From Flavobacterium sp. N1736 (lineage in GTDB: Bacteria > Bacteroidota > Bacteroidia > Flavobacteriales > Flavobacteriaceae), in the NCBI RefSeq assembly GCF_025947065.1, contig NZ_CP109994.1, positions 4,588,001-4,652,000 of the forward strand: a DNA stretch of 64,000 bases, read 5' to 3'. The position numbers were made by a program, and so were the translations under genes. This document shows, in pieces, positions 46,240 to 57,100 of this stretch; the stretch's first letter is position 1; each line of letters begins with the position of its first letter. A model generated the notes under the pieces. The model was not told the origin of the DNA and ran no database searches. It was given only the letters and a program-made list of their open reading frames with translations.

Positions 46240-46581
46240 TTATTGAGTAACGCTTTGAAAATCTGAAACAAACATTCGATTAATTTCATCTAATACCTCA
46301 AATTCATCCGAAGGAAACATTTCAAGAACCATTTCTAAAATGAGCGATACATTAATAGGTTGAGTTTTGTTTATTTCTGAAACTTTATGAGCGTCTTGAT
46401 CAAGAGCTATAATACATAATTTTATGGTTTCGGCAATAACACAACCAAGTTCAGAATAATTTGCCAGCTTCATTTGAGCCGTATAACCTCCTTTTTTATC
46501 ATTAGACGGTTTTAAAGTGCTGAAATATAAGGCAGATATTTTTTTTAGGCGTTCTAAATTTTTAATTTCATTTGATTCCAT
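46240..46581 (-). CDS. Hypothetical 113-residue protein
   Basis: Not recognised. A soluble, mostly helical, slightly acidic protein. It opens with MESNEIKNLERLKKISALYF, has a middle helix AETIKLCIIALDQDAHKVSEI and a C-terminal helical part (ILEMVLEMFPSDEFEVLDEI). It has no signal peptide or catalytic motif. It is divergent from an XRE-type regulator with 90 bases between the starts, so the regulator may control it. Palindromic repeats flank the pair on both sides. Confidence 0.7.
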   Translation of the reverse strand: MESNEIKNLERLKKISALYFSTLKPSNDKKGGYTAQMKLANYSELGCVIAETIKLCIIALDQDAHKVSEINKTQPINVSLILEMVLEMFPSDEFEVLDEINRMFVSDFQSVTQ

Positions 46582-46659
46582 GATATAATATTTTTTGTAA
46601 ATATAGTCTTATATTTTAAATGGGGCATATATGTCTATTCTTTTTTTCTAATAGTTTAA

Positions 46660-46667
46660 TAGATTTG
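46660..46667 (+). promoter_or_regulatory. -7 box of the XRE regulator gene
   Basis: TAGATTTG fits TAnnTTTG and ends 4 bases before the GTG start, implying a leaderless or nearly leaderless mRNA. Upstream, GGCATATATGTC (46624-46635) is a nearly perfect palindrome that could be an operator. Confidence 0.45.
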
Positions 46668-46671
46668 ATTT

Positions 46672-46914
46672 GTGGAAAATGATAGATACAAGTTAGAGAT
46701 TGTTCGATTAGGATTACTGATCAAGGAACTTAGAATAAAAGAAAAAATTGCGCAACAACAATTGGCAATATTGTGCAATGTTGATAGAAAAACTATTTAT
46801 CGAATTGAAAAAGGAGAACAAAATATTACTATTAGTTTGCTTTTTACAATAGCTGAATCATTGAAAATAAATCCAAGTATCTTAATAAGTAAAATATTTT
46901 CTAAAAATCAATAA
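46672..46914 (+). CDS. Small XRE-family (Cro/CI-type) DNA-binding protein
   Basis: An 80-residue protein that is almost only a helix-turn-helix domain: LGLLIKELRIKEKIAQQQLA, then CNVDRKTIYRIEKGEQNITI as the recognition region, then LLFTIAESLKINP. There is no sensor domain. Start is GTG at 46672; no in-frame ATG is available before the domain. It is divergent from the 113-residue gene and may regulate it and itself. It is set in repeat-rich DNA. A phage, plasmid or toxin-antitoxin origin is possible, but no partner motif supports that. Confidence 0.85.
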   Translation: MENDRYKLEIVRLGLLIKELRIKEKIAQQQLAILCNVDRKTIYRIEKGEQNITISLLFTIAESLKINPSILISKIFSKNQ

Positions 46915-46940
46915 CGCTTCATAATCACAATCGCAATCTT

Positions 46941-47040
46941 GTCATTTCGACGCAAGGAGAAATCTTCGCGATAAAATTCGACAAAGCTTAGAAATACTTT
47001 ATAGAGCTACTTGCGAAGATTTCTCCTCCGTCGAAATGAC
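46941..47040. repeat. Palindromic element A (100 bp)
   Basis: Outer arms GTCATTTCGACG / CGTCGAAATGAC and inner arms GGAGAAATCTTCGC / GCGAAGATTTCTCC around a short AT-rich centre. Single copy in this window. Confidence 0.85.
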
Positions 47041-47080
47041 AAATAGAAACAATCGTCTTTAAAACTTGTCGGTTTTATAT

Positions 47081-47162
47081 GTCATTGCGAGGAACGAAGC
47101 AATCTCGTTTGCTAAATCAATTTGTGTTTTGTTAGTGTGGTTGCTTCGTTCCTCGCAATGAC
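47081..47162. repeat. Palindromic element B, copy 2 (82 bp)
   Basis: The same 82-bp length and same 22-bp perfect arms as the copy at 46136-46217; the two differences lie in the central loop. Confidence 0.92.
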
Positions 47163-47191
47163 AAAAATTGGGGTTACTTTGCCGTTTCAAG

Positions 47192-47287
47192 GGATTAAAA
47201 TCCCTTGCTACAAAATAGATCATTCCTACGGAATTTTATAAAGAGTTTCGGAGAAACGGATTATATTGTAGGGATGGATTTTAATCC
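47192..47287. repeat. Palindromic element C (imperfect, about 96 bp)
   Basis: Arms GGATTAAAATCC...CTACAA and TTGTAGGGATGGATTTTAAT then CC pair with a small internal mismatch. The centre holds further short self-complementary pieces (ATTCCTACGGAAT). Confidence 0.65.
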
Positions 47288-47334
47288 GTCTTCGCAATCA
47301 TAACCGCAAATCGTGATAAAAAACAATCGTTCCT

Positions 47335-47367
47335 AAACCCGACAGGTTTTTAAAACCTGTCGGGTTT
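47335..47367. repeat. Palindromic element D (33 bp)
   Basis: Perfect 16-bp arms AAACCCGACAGGTTTT / AAAACCTGTCGGGTTT around one T. No gene ends nearby that would need it as a terminator. Confidence 0.85.
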
Positions 47368-47591
47368 GTCGTAGAAAATCTTTTTTATTTATAATAAATC
47401 TAAAACCATCAAAAACCCTGCGCTTTTCGCAAAAAAGTATTAAAATTCATTCATTTTTTTAAAGTAAAATTTCTTTAAATTAAATTTTGACCTATTATAT
47501 TTAAAATGAGCACGTTAAGTTTTAAAAAATCGATTTCGTTATTGTGTATTCTCATTTTTTTTTAACTTTATAGGACTAAAATTTTTCAGAT

Positions 47592-48017
47592 ATGACTGTA
47601 GAACAAATATTAAATGCAAAAGGAAGAAATGTTTTTTCAGTGCGCTCAACAACAACTGTTTATGAGGCATTGAAAGTAATGGGTGATAAAAATATCGGAG
47701 CAATTCTTGTAATAGACGGATCTGATTTAAAAGGTATTTTGTCTGAAAGGGATTATGCCCGAAAAATTGTTTTAAAAGACAAATCATCCAAAGAAACTTT
47801 TGTTCACGAAATCATGGAAAGTACTGTCTTTTCTGTTAAGCTTTCAAACAATATCGAAGATTGTATGGAACTTATGAGTACAAAAAGAATCAGACATTTA
47901 CCTGTTTTAGAAAACGAAATTGTAGTTGGAATAATTTCTATAAGCGATGTTGTTAAGGCAATTATAGAAATTCAGAAAGACACAATTAATCATTTAAATT
48001 CTTATATCTCACAGTAA
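47592..48017 (+). CDS. CBS-domain protein
   Basis: A 141-residue protein of two CBS domains and nothing else: domain 1 about 8-65 (NVFSVRSTTTVYEALKVMGD, GILSERDYARKIVL) and domain 2 about 73-130 (VFSVKLSNNIEDCMELMSTK, GIISISDVVKAII). Paired CBS domains bind adenine nucleotides such as ATP, AMP or SAM and usually act as sensors. Stand-alone forms are common and their targets are mostly unknown. It has its own terminator and is probably a single-gene unit. Confidence 0.9.
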   Translation: MTVEQILNAKGRNVFSVRSTTTVYEALKVMGDKNIGAILVIDGSDLKGILSERDYARKIVLKDKSSKETFVHEIMESTVFSVKLSNNIEDCMELMSTKRIRHLPVLENEIVVGIISISDVVKAIIEIQKDTINHLNSYISQ

Positions 48018-48043
48018 AAAAATCAAAAAAACAGTCTTTTATT

Positions 48044-48077
48044 AAATAGTCCAGGATAATTTGGACTATTTTTTTAT
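48044..48077 (+). terminator. Intrinsic terminator after the CBS gene
   Basis: ATAGTCCA GGATAATT TGGACTAT followed by seven T. Confidence 0.88.
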
Positions 48078-48139
48078 TATCTGAATTTTCTTTTTAACAA
48101 AAGAAAGCTAAAAAATACGCCATTTTAAGTGAAGACTTA

Positions 48140-48147
48140 TATCTTTG
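48140..48147 (+). promoter_or_regulatory. -7 box of maeB
   Basis: TATCTTTG, a perfect match to TAnnTTTG, 26 bases before the maeB ATG. No clear -33 TTTG at the standard distance. Confidence 0.5.
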
Positions 48148-48173
48148 TAAGCTAGAATAAAAGCAAAAAAACA

Positions 48174-50468
48174 ATGAACAAAGAGAGTAAAAGAAGAGAG
48201 GCGTTACTGTACCATTCAGAACCAACTCCAGGAAAAATTCAGGTAGTTCCAACAAAAAAATATGCAACGCAAAGAGATTTATCTTTGGCTTATTCGCCGG
48301 GTGTTGCCGAGCCATGTTTAGAAATTGCAGCAAACGTAGAAGACGTTTACAAATATACAGCAAAAGGAAATTTAGTTGCCGTTATCTCAAACGGTACTGC
48401 TGTTTTAGGACTTGGGGATATTGGTCCTGAGGCTTCTAAACCAGTTATGGAAGGAAAAGGTTTATTGTTTAAAATATTTTCGGATATCGATGTTTTTGAT
48501 ATCGAAATTGGAACAAAAGATATTGAAGAGTTTATCCAGACGGTAAAAAATATCGCACCAACTTTTGGAGGTATAAATCTGGAAGATATTAAAGCACCGG
48601 AATCTTTTGAAATCGAAAGAAGACTGGTTGAAGAATTAGATATTCCGGTAATGCACGATGATCAGCATGGTACGGCAATTATTTCTTCGGCAGCTTTGAT
48701 CAACGCGCTTGAATTAGCAGGAAAAAAAGCAGAAGATGTAAAAATGGTAGTTTCCGGAGCAGGTTCTGCTGCGATAGCTTGTACAGATTTATATGTTTTA
48801 TTAGGCGTAAAAGTCGAAAATATAATGATGTTTAACAGTAAAGGACTTTTAACAAAAGGCAATCCTGCACTATCAGATTTACAATTAAAATACGCTGTTG
48901 ATGGCGCTAAAATTGAGTTGTCAGAAGCTGTAAAAGGTGCCGATGTATTTATTGGTTTATCTTCGGGAGATATTCTTTCGCCAGAAATGCTATTAACAAT
49001 GAAAGACAATCCGATTGTTTTTGCAATGGCAAATCCAAATCCTGAAATCGATTATAATTTAGCTGTAGAAACGCGTAAAGACGTTATTATGGCTACAGGA
49101 CGTTCTGACTTTCCTAATCAGGTTAATAATGTTTTAGGTTTTCCATATATTTTTAGAGGAGCTTTAGACGTAAGAGCTACAAAAATTAACGAAGCTATGA
49201 AAATGGCGGCGGTAAAAGCGTTGGCTATTTTGGCTAAAGAACCAGTTCCAGAGCAGGTTAACGTAGCTTATGGAGCAACAAAATTAGGTTTTGGTCAGGA
49301 ATATATTATTCCTAAACCGTTTGACCCGCGTTTAATTACTATTGTAGCGCCTGCTGTTGCAAAAGCTGCAATGGACTCTGGGGTTGCAAAAAGTCCTATT
49401 ACAGACTGGGCAGCTTATGAAGATGTGCTTCGTGAACGTATGGGGAATGATAATAAAATGGTGCGTTTAATGACAAACCGTGCAAAAATGGATCCTAAAC
49501 GAATTGTTTTTGCAGAGGCAGATCAATTAAATGTACTAAAAGCAGCTCAGATTGTTTATGAGGACGGTATTGGTTTTCCGATTTTATTAGGTGATAAAGA
49601 TGTAATCTTAGGGCTTAAAAAAGAATTAGGTTTTGATGCTGAACTTGAAATCATCGATCCTAAAACCAATGAAGAAGCTGCAAGACGTAATAAATTTGCA
49701 ACTGCATATTGGGAAACAAGAGAAAGAAGAGGAGTTTCGTTACTTGATTCTCAAAAATTCATGCGCGAGAGAAACTATTTTGCCGCAATGATGGTAAACT
49801 CAGGCGAAGCAGATGCCTTAGTTACAGGTCATACAAGAAGTTATCCAAGTGTTGTAAAACCAATGTTACAATTAATTGATAAAGCACACGGAGCGTCACT
49901 TGTGGCAACTGCAAATATGATGTTAACATCTCGCGGGCCAATGTTTTTGTCAGATACGGCGATAAACATAAATCCAACTTCTGAAGATTTGGTAAATATT
50001 GCAATTATGACGGCTAAAACTGCCAAAATGTTTGGTGTTGAACCGGTTATTGCAATGGTTTCATTCTCAAACTTTGGATCATCTACAAGCCCTGGAGCGG
50101 CAAAAGTTAGAGATGCTGTAGCATATTTACATAAAAATCATCCTGAATTGATTGTTGACGGTGAAATTCAGGCAGATTTTGCTTTGAATCCGGAAATGCT
50201 TCAGGAAAAATTCCCTTTCTCTAAACTGGCAGGTAAAAAAGTTAATACATTGATTTTCCCTAATTTAGAATCGGCAAATATTACTTATAAATTGCTAAAA
50301 GAATTATACAAAGTAAATTCTATTGGTCCAATTATGATGGGTATGGGCAAACCGGTTCACATTTTTCAATTAGGCGCCAGCGTAGAAGAAATGGTAAATA
50401 TGGCGGCAATTGCAGTAATTGATGCTCAGGAAAAAGAAAATAAAAAAAATAAACTGGCTAAAGAATAG
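48174..50468 (+). CDS. maeB: NADP-dependent malic enzyme with phosphotransacetylase-like domain
   Basis: A 764-residue fusion of MaeB type. Residues about 1-425 are the malic enzyme, with LAYSPGVAEPC, LGDIGPEASKPVM, the metal-binding HDDQHGTA and the NADP-binding GAGSAAIAC. It converts malate to pyruvate, CO2 and NADPH. Residues about 430-760 match phosphotransacetylase (FAEADQLNVLKAAQI, GEADALVTGHTRSY); in characterised MaeB this part is regulatory and senses acetyl-CoA. The order maeB-ruvA-sprA is common in this phylum. ruvA follows after 75 bases with its own -7 box. Confidence 0.95.
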   Translation: MNKESKRREALLYHSEPTPGKIQVVPTKKYATQRDLSLAYSPGVAEPCLEIAANVEDVYKYTAKGNLVAVISNGTAVLGLGDIGPEASKPVMEGKGLLFKIFSDIDVFDIEIGTKDIEEFIQTVKNIAPTFGGINLEDIKAPESFEIERRLVEELDIPVMHDDQHGTAIISSAALINALELAGKKAEDVKMVVSGAGSAAIACTDLYVLLGVKVENIMMFNSKGLLTKGNPALSDLQLKYAVDGAKIELSEAVKGADVFIGLSSGDILSPEMLLTMKDNPIVFAMANPNPEIDYNLAVETRKDVIMATGRSDFPNQVNNVLGFPYIFRGALDVRATKINEAMKMAAVKALAILAKEPVPEQVNVAYGATKLGFGQEYIIPKPFDPRLITIVAPAVAKAAMDSGVAKSPITDWAAYEDVLRERMGNDNKMVRLMTNRAKMDPKRIVFAEADQLNVLKAAQIVYEDGIGFPILLGDKDVILGLKKELGFDAELEIIDPKTNEEAARRNKFATAYWETRERRGVSLLDSQKFMRERNYFAAMMVNSGEADALVTGHTRSYPSVVKPMLQLIDKAHGASLVATANMMLTSRGPMFLSDTAININPTSEDLVNIAIMTAKTAKMFGVEPVIAMVSFSNFGSSTSPGAAKVRDAVAYLHKNHPELIVDGEIQADFALNPEMLQEKFPFSKLAGKKVNTLIFPNLESANITYKLLKELYKVNSIGPIMMGMGKPVHIFQLGASVEEMVNMAAIAVIDAQEKENKKNKLAKE

Positions 50469-50518
50469 GGATATTTTTAATTAACAATAATTTTGTCGTA
50501 TTTTTATTGCAATATCCT

Positions 50519-50526
50519 TATATTTG
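50519..50526 (+). promoter_or_regulatory. -7 box of ruvA-sprA
   Basis: TATATTTG, a perfect TAnnTTTG, 17 bases before the ruvA ATG. A TTTG lies 23 bases upstream (50492-50495), longer than the usual 19-base spacing. Confidence 0.5.
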
Positions 50527-50543
50527 GGTCCTTAAATTAAATT

Positions 50544-51125
50544 ATGATAGCACATTTGCAAGGAAAATTAGTGGAAAAAAACCCCACTGAAGTTGTAATT
50601 GACTGTGGTGGAGTAGGATACCATGTAAATATATCTCTACATACCTTTTCATTACTTCCTAATGCTGATTTTATAAAACTGTATACGCATCTTCTAATTA
50701 AGGAAGATGCGCATACTTTATTTGGATTTGTAGAAAAATCAGAACGAGAAATATTTAGAATGTTGTTATCTGTTTCAGGAATTGGAGCAAATATTGCCAG
50801 AACAATGTTATCATCCATAGAACCAAGGCAAATTATCAACGCTATTGCCTCTGGAGACGTAGGCGTTATACAATCTATAAAAGGAATTGGAAACAAAACA
50901 GCGCAAAGAGTTATACTGGATCTAAAAGAAAAAGTGTTAAAGTTGTACGATTTAGATGAAGTTTCGGTAGTTCAAAACAATACAAATCGAGATGAAGCGT
51001 TATCTGCTTTGGAAGTTTTAGGTTTTGTTCGAAAAACTTCAGAAAAAGTAGTTGAAAAGATCGTTAAAGAAGATCCTGAAGCTACAGTAGAGACAATCAT
51101 CAAAAAAGCGTTAAAAAGCCTATAA
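50544..51125 (+). CDS. ruvA: Holliday junction DNA-binding subunit RuvA
   Basis: A 193-residue protein. The OB-fold N-terminal domain begins MIAHLQGKLVEKNPTEVVID. The helix-hairpin-helix domain has LLSVSGIGANIARTML and SIKGIGNKTAQRVILDLKEK, and the C-terminal domain that contacts RuvB is at about 147-193. RuvA tetramers hold the four-way junction while RuvB drives branch migration. It is followed 25 bases later by sprA, with no terminator between. Confidence 0.97.
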   Translation: MIAHLQGKLVEKNPTEVVIDCGGVGYHVNISLHTFSLLPNADFIKLYTHLLIKEDAHTLFGFVEKSEREIFRMLLSVSGIGANIARTMLSSIEPRQIINAIASGDVGVIQSIKGIGNKTAQRVILDLKEKVLKLYDLDEVSVVQNNTNRDEALSALEVLGFVRKTSEKVVEKIVKEDPEATVETIIKKALKSL

Positions 51126-51150
51126 ACACAACTTTATATAAACGAATTGT

Positions 51151-54100
51151 ATGCGTAAAATTTGTATTTTTTTACTGATATTGTTTTGCGGTAATGTTTT
51201 GCGTGCGCAAGTAAATCCAGCAGTTCAAGATACAACTAAAACTCAATTCTCTACAGGTAAAGTAGAGCTTGAAGATCCTCCAAGTATACTTTCGGCTTAC
51301 AAGTACGACCCAATTACAGATCGATATATTTATACCAATTCTGTAGATGGCTTTTCTATAAATTATCCTATAATCTTAACACCAAAAGAATACGAAGATT
51401 TAGTTTTGAAAGAATCCAGAAGAGATTATTTCAGAAAAAAATCGGATGCTATCGATGGTAAAAAGTCTGGGAGTGAGGCTGCAAAAAAAGATTTGCTGCC
51501 AAGATATTATATCAATTCAAGCCTTTTTGAAAGTATTTTTGGTAGTAATACAATCGATGTAAAACCTACCGGATCTGTAGAAATGGACTTAGGTATTCGA
51601 TATACAAAACAAGATAATCCTGCATTTTCTCCAAGAAACAGATCAAGTCTAACTTTTGACTTTGATCAGCGAATCAGTATGAGCTTAATGGGTAAAGTGG
51701 GTACACGATTAGAAGTAAATGCTAATTATGACACACAATCTACATTTGCGTTTCAAAACTTATTTAAACTAGCCTACACCCCATCAGAAGATGATATTAT
51801 TCAAAAAGTAGAAGTTGGTAACGTTAGTATGCCTTTAAATAGTTCCCTAATTCGTGGAGCTCAGAGTTTATTTGGTGTAAAAGCACAATTACAATTTGGA
51901 AAAACAACCGTTACCGGAGTTTTCTCAGAACAGAAGTCACAAACAAAGAGTATAGTTGCAGAAGGTGGCGGAACAGTTCAGAATTTTGATTTATATGCTC
52001 TGGATTATGATAATGACCGACATTTCTTTCTTTCGCAATATTTTAGAGATAAATACGATGCTTCGTTAAAAGGCTATCCTTTAATTAAAAGCCGTGTTCA
52101 AATTACAAGGTTAGAAGTTTGGGTAACAAACAAACAAAATCGAGTAAGCACAACAAACAACAACTTGCGTAATGTTATAGCCCTTCAGGATTTAGGAGAG
52201 GGACAAATTGCAGGTATGCAGGATAATGAAGTAGTGGTTATAAATCCTTCAGCAGGCTTTTTCAGTACTGCAATAGGTTCTCCAACAGATAATAAAAACA
52301 ATAAATATAATCCTGCTTTAATTGGTCAGTCAGGATCTTATTTAAACTCAAATATTAGAGAAATAGTAACAGCTAAAGCTGGTTTTAATCTTGCAAATGT
52401 TCCAAATGTAAGTGAGGGAACAGATTTTTCAGTTCTTGAAAACGCCCGAAAATTAACAACAAACGAATATACTTTTAATTCACAATTAGGATATATTTCC
52501 CTGCAGCAGCGTCTGGCAAATGATGAAATTCTTGCTGTTGCTTATGAATACACTGTTGGAGATCAGGTTTATCAGGTTGGAGAATTTGGAAGCGATGGTG
52601 TCGACGGTACAATCGTTACCGGAAATAATCCCTCAAATCAGGCTATCATTACGCAAAGTTTGATTTTAAAAATGCTTAAAAGCAGTTTAACAAACGTTAA
52701 TAATCCGGTTTGGAATTTGATGATGAAAAACGTGTATCAAATTCCGCAGGCTTATCAAATCAAACAAGACGATTTCAGGTTAAACATTCTATATACAGAT
52801 CCGTCTCCAATAAATTATATTACGCCGGTTTTAGGAACCACATTCCCTAATAATCCAGCGGCCGATATGGCGGTAAAAGACACGCCATTATTAAATGTTT
52901 TCAACTTAGACCGATTAAATTATAATAATGATCCTCAAACAGGAGGTGATGGTTTCTTCGATTATATTCCGGGAATAACTGTAGATGCCCAAAACGGACG
53001 AATTATTTTTACAACCAAAGAACCTTTCGGGGAGCTTTTATTTAGCAAACTGCAAAATTCTGCCGGAGAAGATTATGATAATCCAACCACTTATAATGAC
53101 AATCAGCGAAAATACGTGTTTAGAAACATGTATCGAAACACACAATCCGGAGCTCTACAGGACAGCGATAAAAACAAATTTTTATTGCGTGGAAAGTATA
53201 AATCTACCGGAAGTAATGGTATTCCTATTGGTGCATTCAACGTTCCTCAGGGTTCTGTTGTAGTTACAGCTGCCGGAAGAGTTTTGGTTGAAGGAATTGA
53301 TTATAGCGTAGATTATCAATTAGGAAGAGTACAAATTCTTGACCCTTCACTTCAGGCATCAAATACACCGATTGAAGTTTCATTGGAAAATAATTCCATT
53401 TTTGGGCAGCAAACCCGAAGATTTATGGGTTTCAATATCGAACATAAAATATCAGATAATTTTGTTATTGGCGGAACATTTTTAAAAATGACTGAAAAGC
53501 CATTTACCCAAAAATCAAGTTATGGACAAGAATCAGTAAATAATACCATCTTTGGTTTTAACGGAAATTATTCAACCGAAGTTCCATTTTTTACCAGATT
53601 GGTAAATAAATTACCAAATATGGATACTGATGTTCCTTCAAATCTTTCTATTCGTGGAGAAGTTGCATTTTTAAAACCCGACGCTCCAAAAGCAAGTGAT
53701 TTTGAAGGTGAAGCAACTATTTATATTGATGATTTCGAAGGATCACAATCTACCATCGATATGCGTTCTGCATATGCGTGGAGTTTAGCTTCGACACCAT
53801 TTTTAAATTCAATAAATGATAATACTTTTAATGCCGGTTCAAGTACTTTGGATTATGGTTTTAAAAGAGCAAAATTATCATGGTATACCATCGATCCTGT
53901 TTTTTATTCTTCAAAACCATCGGGTATTTCAAACGATGATTTGTCATTAAATACAACCAGAAGAGTTTACAGTAAAGAGTTATATCCAAATACAGATATT
54001 GCACAAGGTCAGATACAAGTTATCAATACATTGGATTTAAGTTATTATCCATCAGAAAGAGGACCGTATAACAACAATCCAAGTTTTAATTCAGATCCTG

Positions 54101-57100
54101 TAACTTCAAATTTTGGAGGAATTATGCGTTCTTTAAATTCAACCAATTTCGAACAGGGAAATGTTGAATATATCCAGTTTTGGGTACTTGACCCGTATGT
54201 TGGAAATGGTGAAGCGCAAACGAATAATATTGGTAAAATCTATTTTAATTTAGGTGAAGTTTCTGAAGACGTATTAAAAGACGGTAGAAAACAATATGAA
54301 AACGGATTAGGTCCGGATCAGGTTATGGTTAATCCACAGCCAATTTGGGGAGATGTTCCGGCATCTCAATCATTAATTTACGCATTTGATACAAATTCCG
54401 ATAATCGTAAAAATCAAGACGTAGGTTTAGATGGTTTGCCAAACTCCAGAGAAGGATCTGTATATACCAATTACGCAGGAGAAGCTGATCCCGCTGCAGA
54501 CGATTATACCTATTATTTAAATACCGAAGGAGGCGTTTTAGACCGTTATAAAAAATACAATGGAACCGAAGGAAACTCACCTGTTAGTATTGATGATCCA
54601 AATCGTGGTTCTACAACATTACCTGATGTAGAAGATATCAATCGTGATAATACAATGAATACCATTAATGCTTATTATGAATATAGTATTGATGTAAGAC
54701 CGGGAATGCAGGTTGGACAAAATTATATTACAGATATTCGTGACGTAAGCAATGTGGAGCTGCCAAACGGAGGGACAACAAATGCAAGATGGATTCAGTT
54801 TAAAATTCCTGTTGCGCAGCCACAAAACACCATTGGAAATATTACCGATTTTAGATCTATTCGTTTCATGCGTATGTTCATGACTGGTTTTAATGATCAG
54901 ATGACAGTTCGTTTTGGAGCTCTTGATTTAGTAAGAGGCGAATGGAGAAGATATACAGGCAGTCTTGATGGAACTGATACAAATCCCGATGATGATGGTA
55001 CTGACTTTGATGTTTTAGCGGTTAACGTTCAGGAAAATGGAACAAAAGAACCAGTAAATTATGTGATTCCGCCAGGAGTACAACGTGAGCAATTGTATAA
55101 TAATAATACCGTTATTAATCAAAATGAGCAATCATTAGCATTAAGAGTTTCCGGAGCAGGATTGCAGGTAAATGATTCCAGAGCTGTATTTAAAAATGTG
55201 AGTGTTGATATGCGTCAGTACAAAAAACTGAAAATGTTTTTACATGCTGAATCATTACCGCAGCAAGCTACATTGGGAGATGATGAAATGGGTGCATTTA
55301 TCCGTTTTGGAAATGACTTTTCCCAAAACTTTTATCAGGTCGAGATTCCTTTAAAAGTAACAGTGCCCGGAGGATCTTCGGCTGTAAGCCCTGATCAGGT
55401 TTGGAAATCAGAAAATGATATAGATTTGGCACTTGACTTATTGACGAAAATGAAAATCAAGGGGATGTCAATAGATATTAACTCTCCAAAAAGAGATATT
55501 AATGGTATTTATTATCCTGATGATGACCCCGAAGTTGAAGGGGGAGATGGTGACAGTAGATTAAGATTAGGGATAAAGGGTAATCCAAATTTTGGTTTGG
55601 TTCGAAATTTAATGCTGGGTTTAAAAAACAGAACTGATCGTACCGATGTAAAGGGAGAGGTTTGGTTTAACGAACTCCGTATGTCTGATATGGATAATAA
55701 AGGCGGTATGGCAGCGATATTAAATATCGATACAAACATGGCCGATTTTGCAACCATTTCGGCTACAGGTAAAAAAAGCACGATAGGTTTTGGATCTTTA
55801 GAACAAGGCGCTAACGAAAGAGATCGTGAAGATATTCAGCAATATAATATTGTAACTAATTTAAATTTAGGTAAACTTCTTCCGCGTAAATGGGGAATCA
55901 ATTTGCCGTTTAATTATGCGATTGGAGAAGAGGTTATTACGCCAGAATATGATCCTTTTAATCAGGATATTAAATTAGATCAGTTGTTAAGAGAAACAAC
56001 AAATGAAGCCGAGAAAGACAATATCAGAACACGTGCCATAGATTATACAAAGCGAAAAAGCATCAATTTTATTGGCGTGAGGAAAGACAGGGCTCCGGAA
56101 CAAAAACAACATGTTTATGATGTTGAGAACCTGACATTTTCGCAATCATACAATCAGGTAGAACGACATGATTATGAAGTAGCATCTTATGAGGATGAAC
56201 AGTCCAATACAGCAGTGAATTATGCGTATACTTTTCAGCCAAAAGAAGTAGTGCCATTTAAACAAACCAAATTCATGAAAAAAAGTGAATATTGGAAGCT
56301 GTTAAGTGATTTCAATTTTAACTATTTGCCATCGAATATTACTTTTAATACGAATGTTATAAGACAAAGCAATCGTCAGGAATATAGAGATGTTCAGGTT
56401 GAAGGAATTCAGATTGATCCGCTTTACAGAAGAAATTTTGCGTTTAATTATCAATATGGATTTGGTTACAACCTAACGAAATCATTAAAATTAAACTATA
56501 CTGCGGCTTCAAATAATATTGTTAGAAATTTTTTAAATGACGATAATACACCAAAAGAAGACTTTAATATTTGGGATGATTACTTTGATATTGGAACACC
56601 AAATCAGCACATTCAGCAATTGGTGCTGAATTATGATATTCCGATTAATAAAATTCCATTGTTCAGTTTTGTTAAGGCAAGTTATTCTTATACTGCAGAT
56701 TATAACTGGCAGCGTTCTTCAACTGCATTTTCTCAATATGAAGAGGTAAATACAGATGGGACAACAAGTTTATATGATTTAGGTAACACGATTCAGAACG
56801 CTAATTCAAATACTTTAACAACAACGCTTAATATGAATATGTTGTATAAGTATTTAGGTTTGACACCCGGAGGAAAATCTCCTGCTAAACCTAAAGCTAT
56901 AACACCGCCAAAACCAGGAGAAAAAATTGTTAATACGGCAACAAAACCGGTTGCAAACAGAAGTCCTTTTTATGATGGTTTAATAGGCGTTTTGACAAGT
57001 GTAAAAAATATTCAGATTAATTATACTAAAAATAGCGGAACAGTTTTACCGGGATATACGCCGGGTGTTGGTTTCTTTGGTACTTCAAAACCATCTTTAG

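Larger units (their letters stand above)
46915..47591. other. 677-base gap filled mainly with palindromic repeats
   Basis: From left to right: element A (46941-47040), element B copy 2 (47081-47162), element C (47192-47287) and element D (47335-47367), then about 220 bases of AT-rich DNA. That last part holds a 19-codon frame at 47506-47565 (MSTLSFKKSISLLCILIFF) that looks like a severed signal peptide or chance. No transposase is present. Confidence 0.7.

Noticed and set aside
46672..46914. A type II toxin-antitoxin system with the neighbouring 113-residue gene
   Set aside because: The genes are divergent rather than overlapping in one operon, and the 113-residue protein shows no known toxin motif.
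46136..47367. An insertion sequence at the palindromic repeats
   Set aside because: There is no transposase reading frame between or within the palindromes, and the genes between them are a small XRE regulator and an unknown protein.
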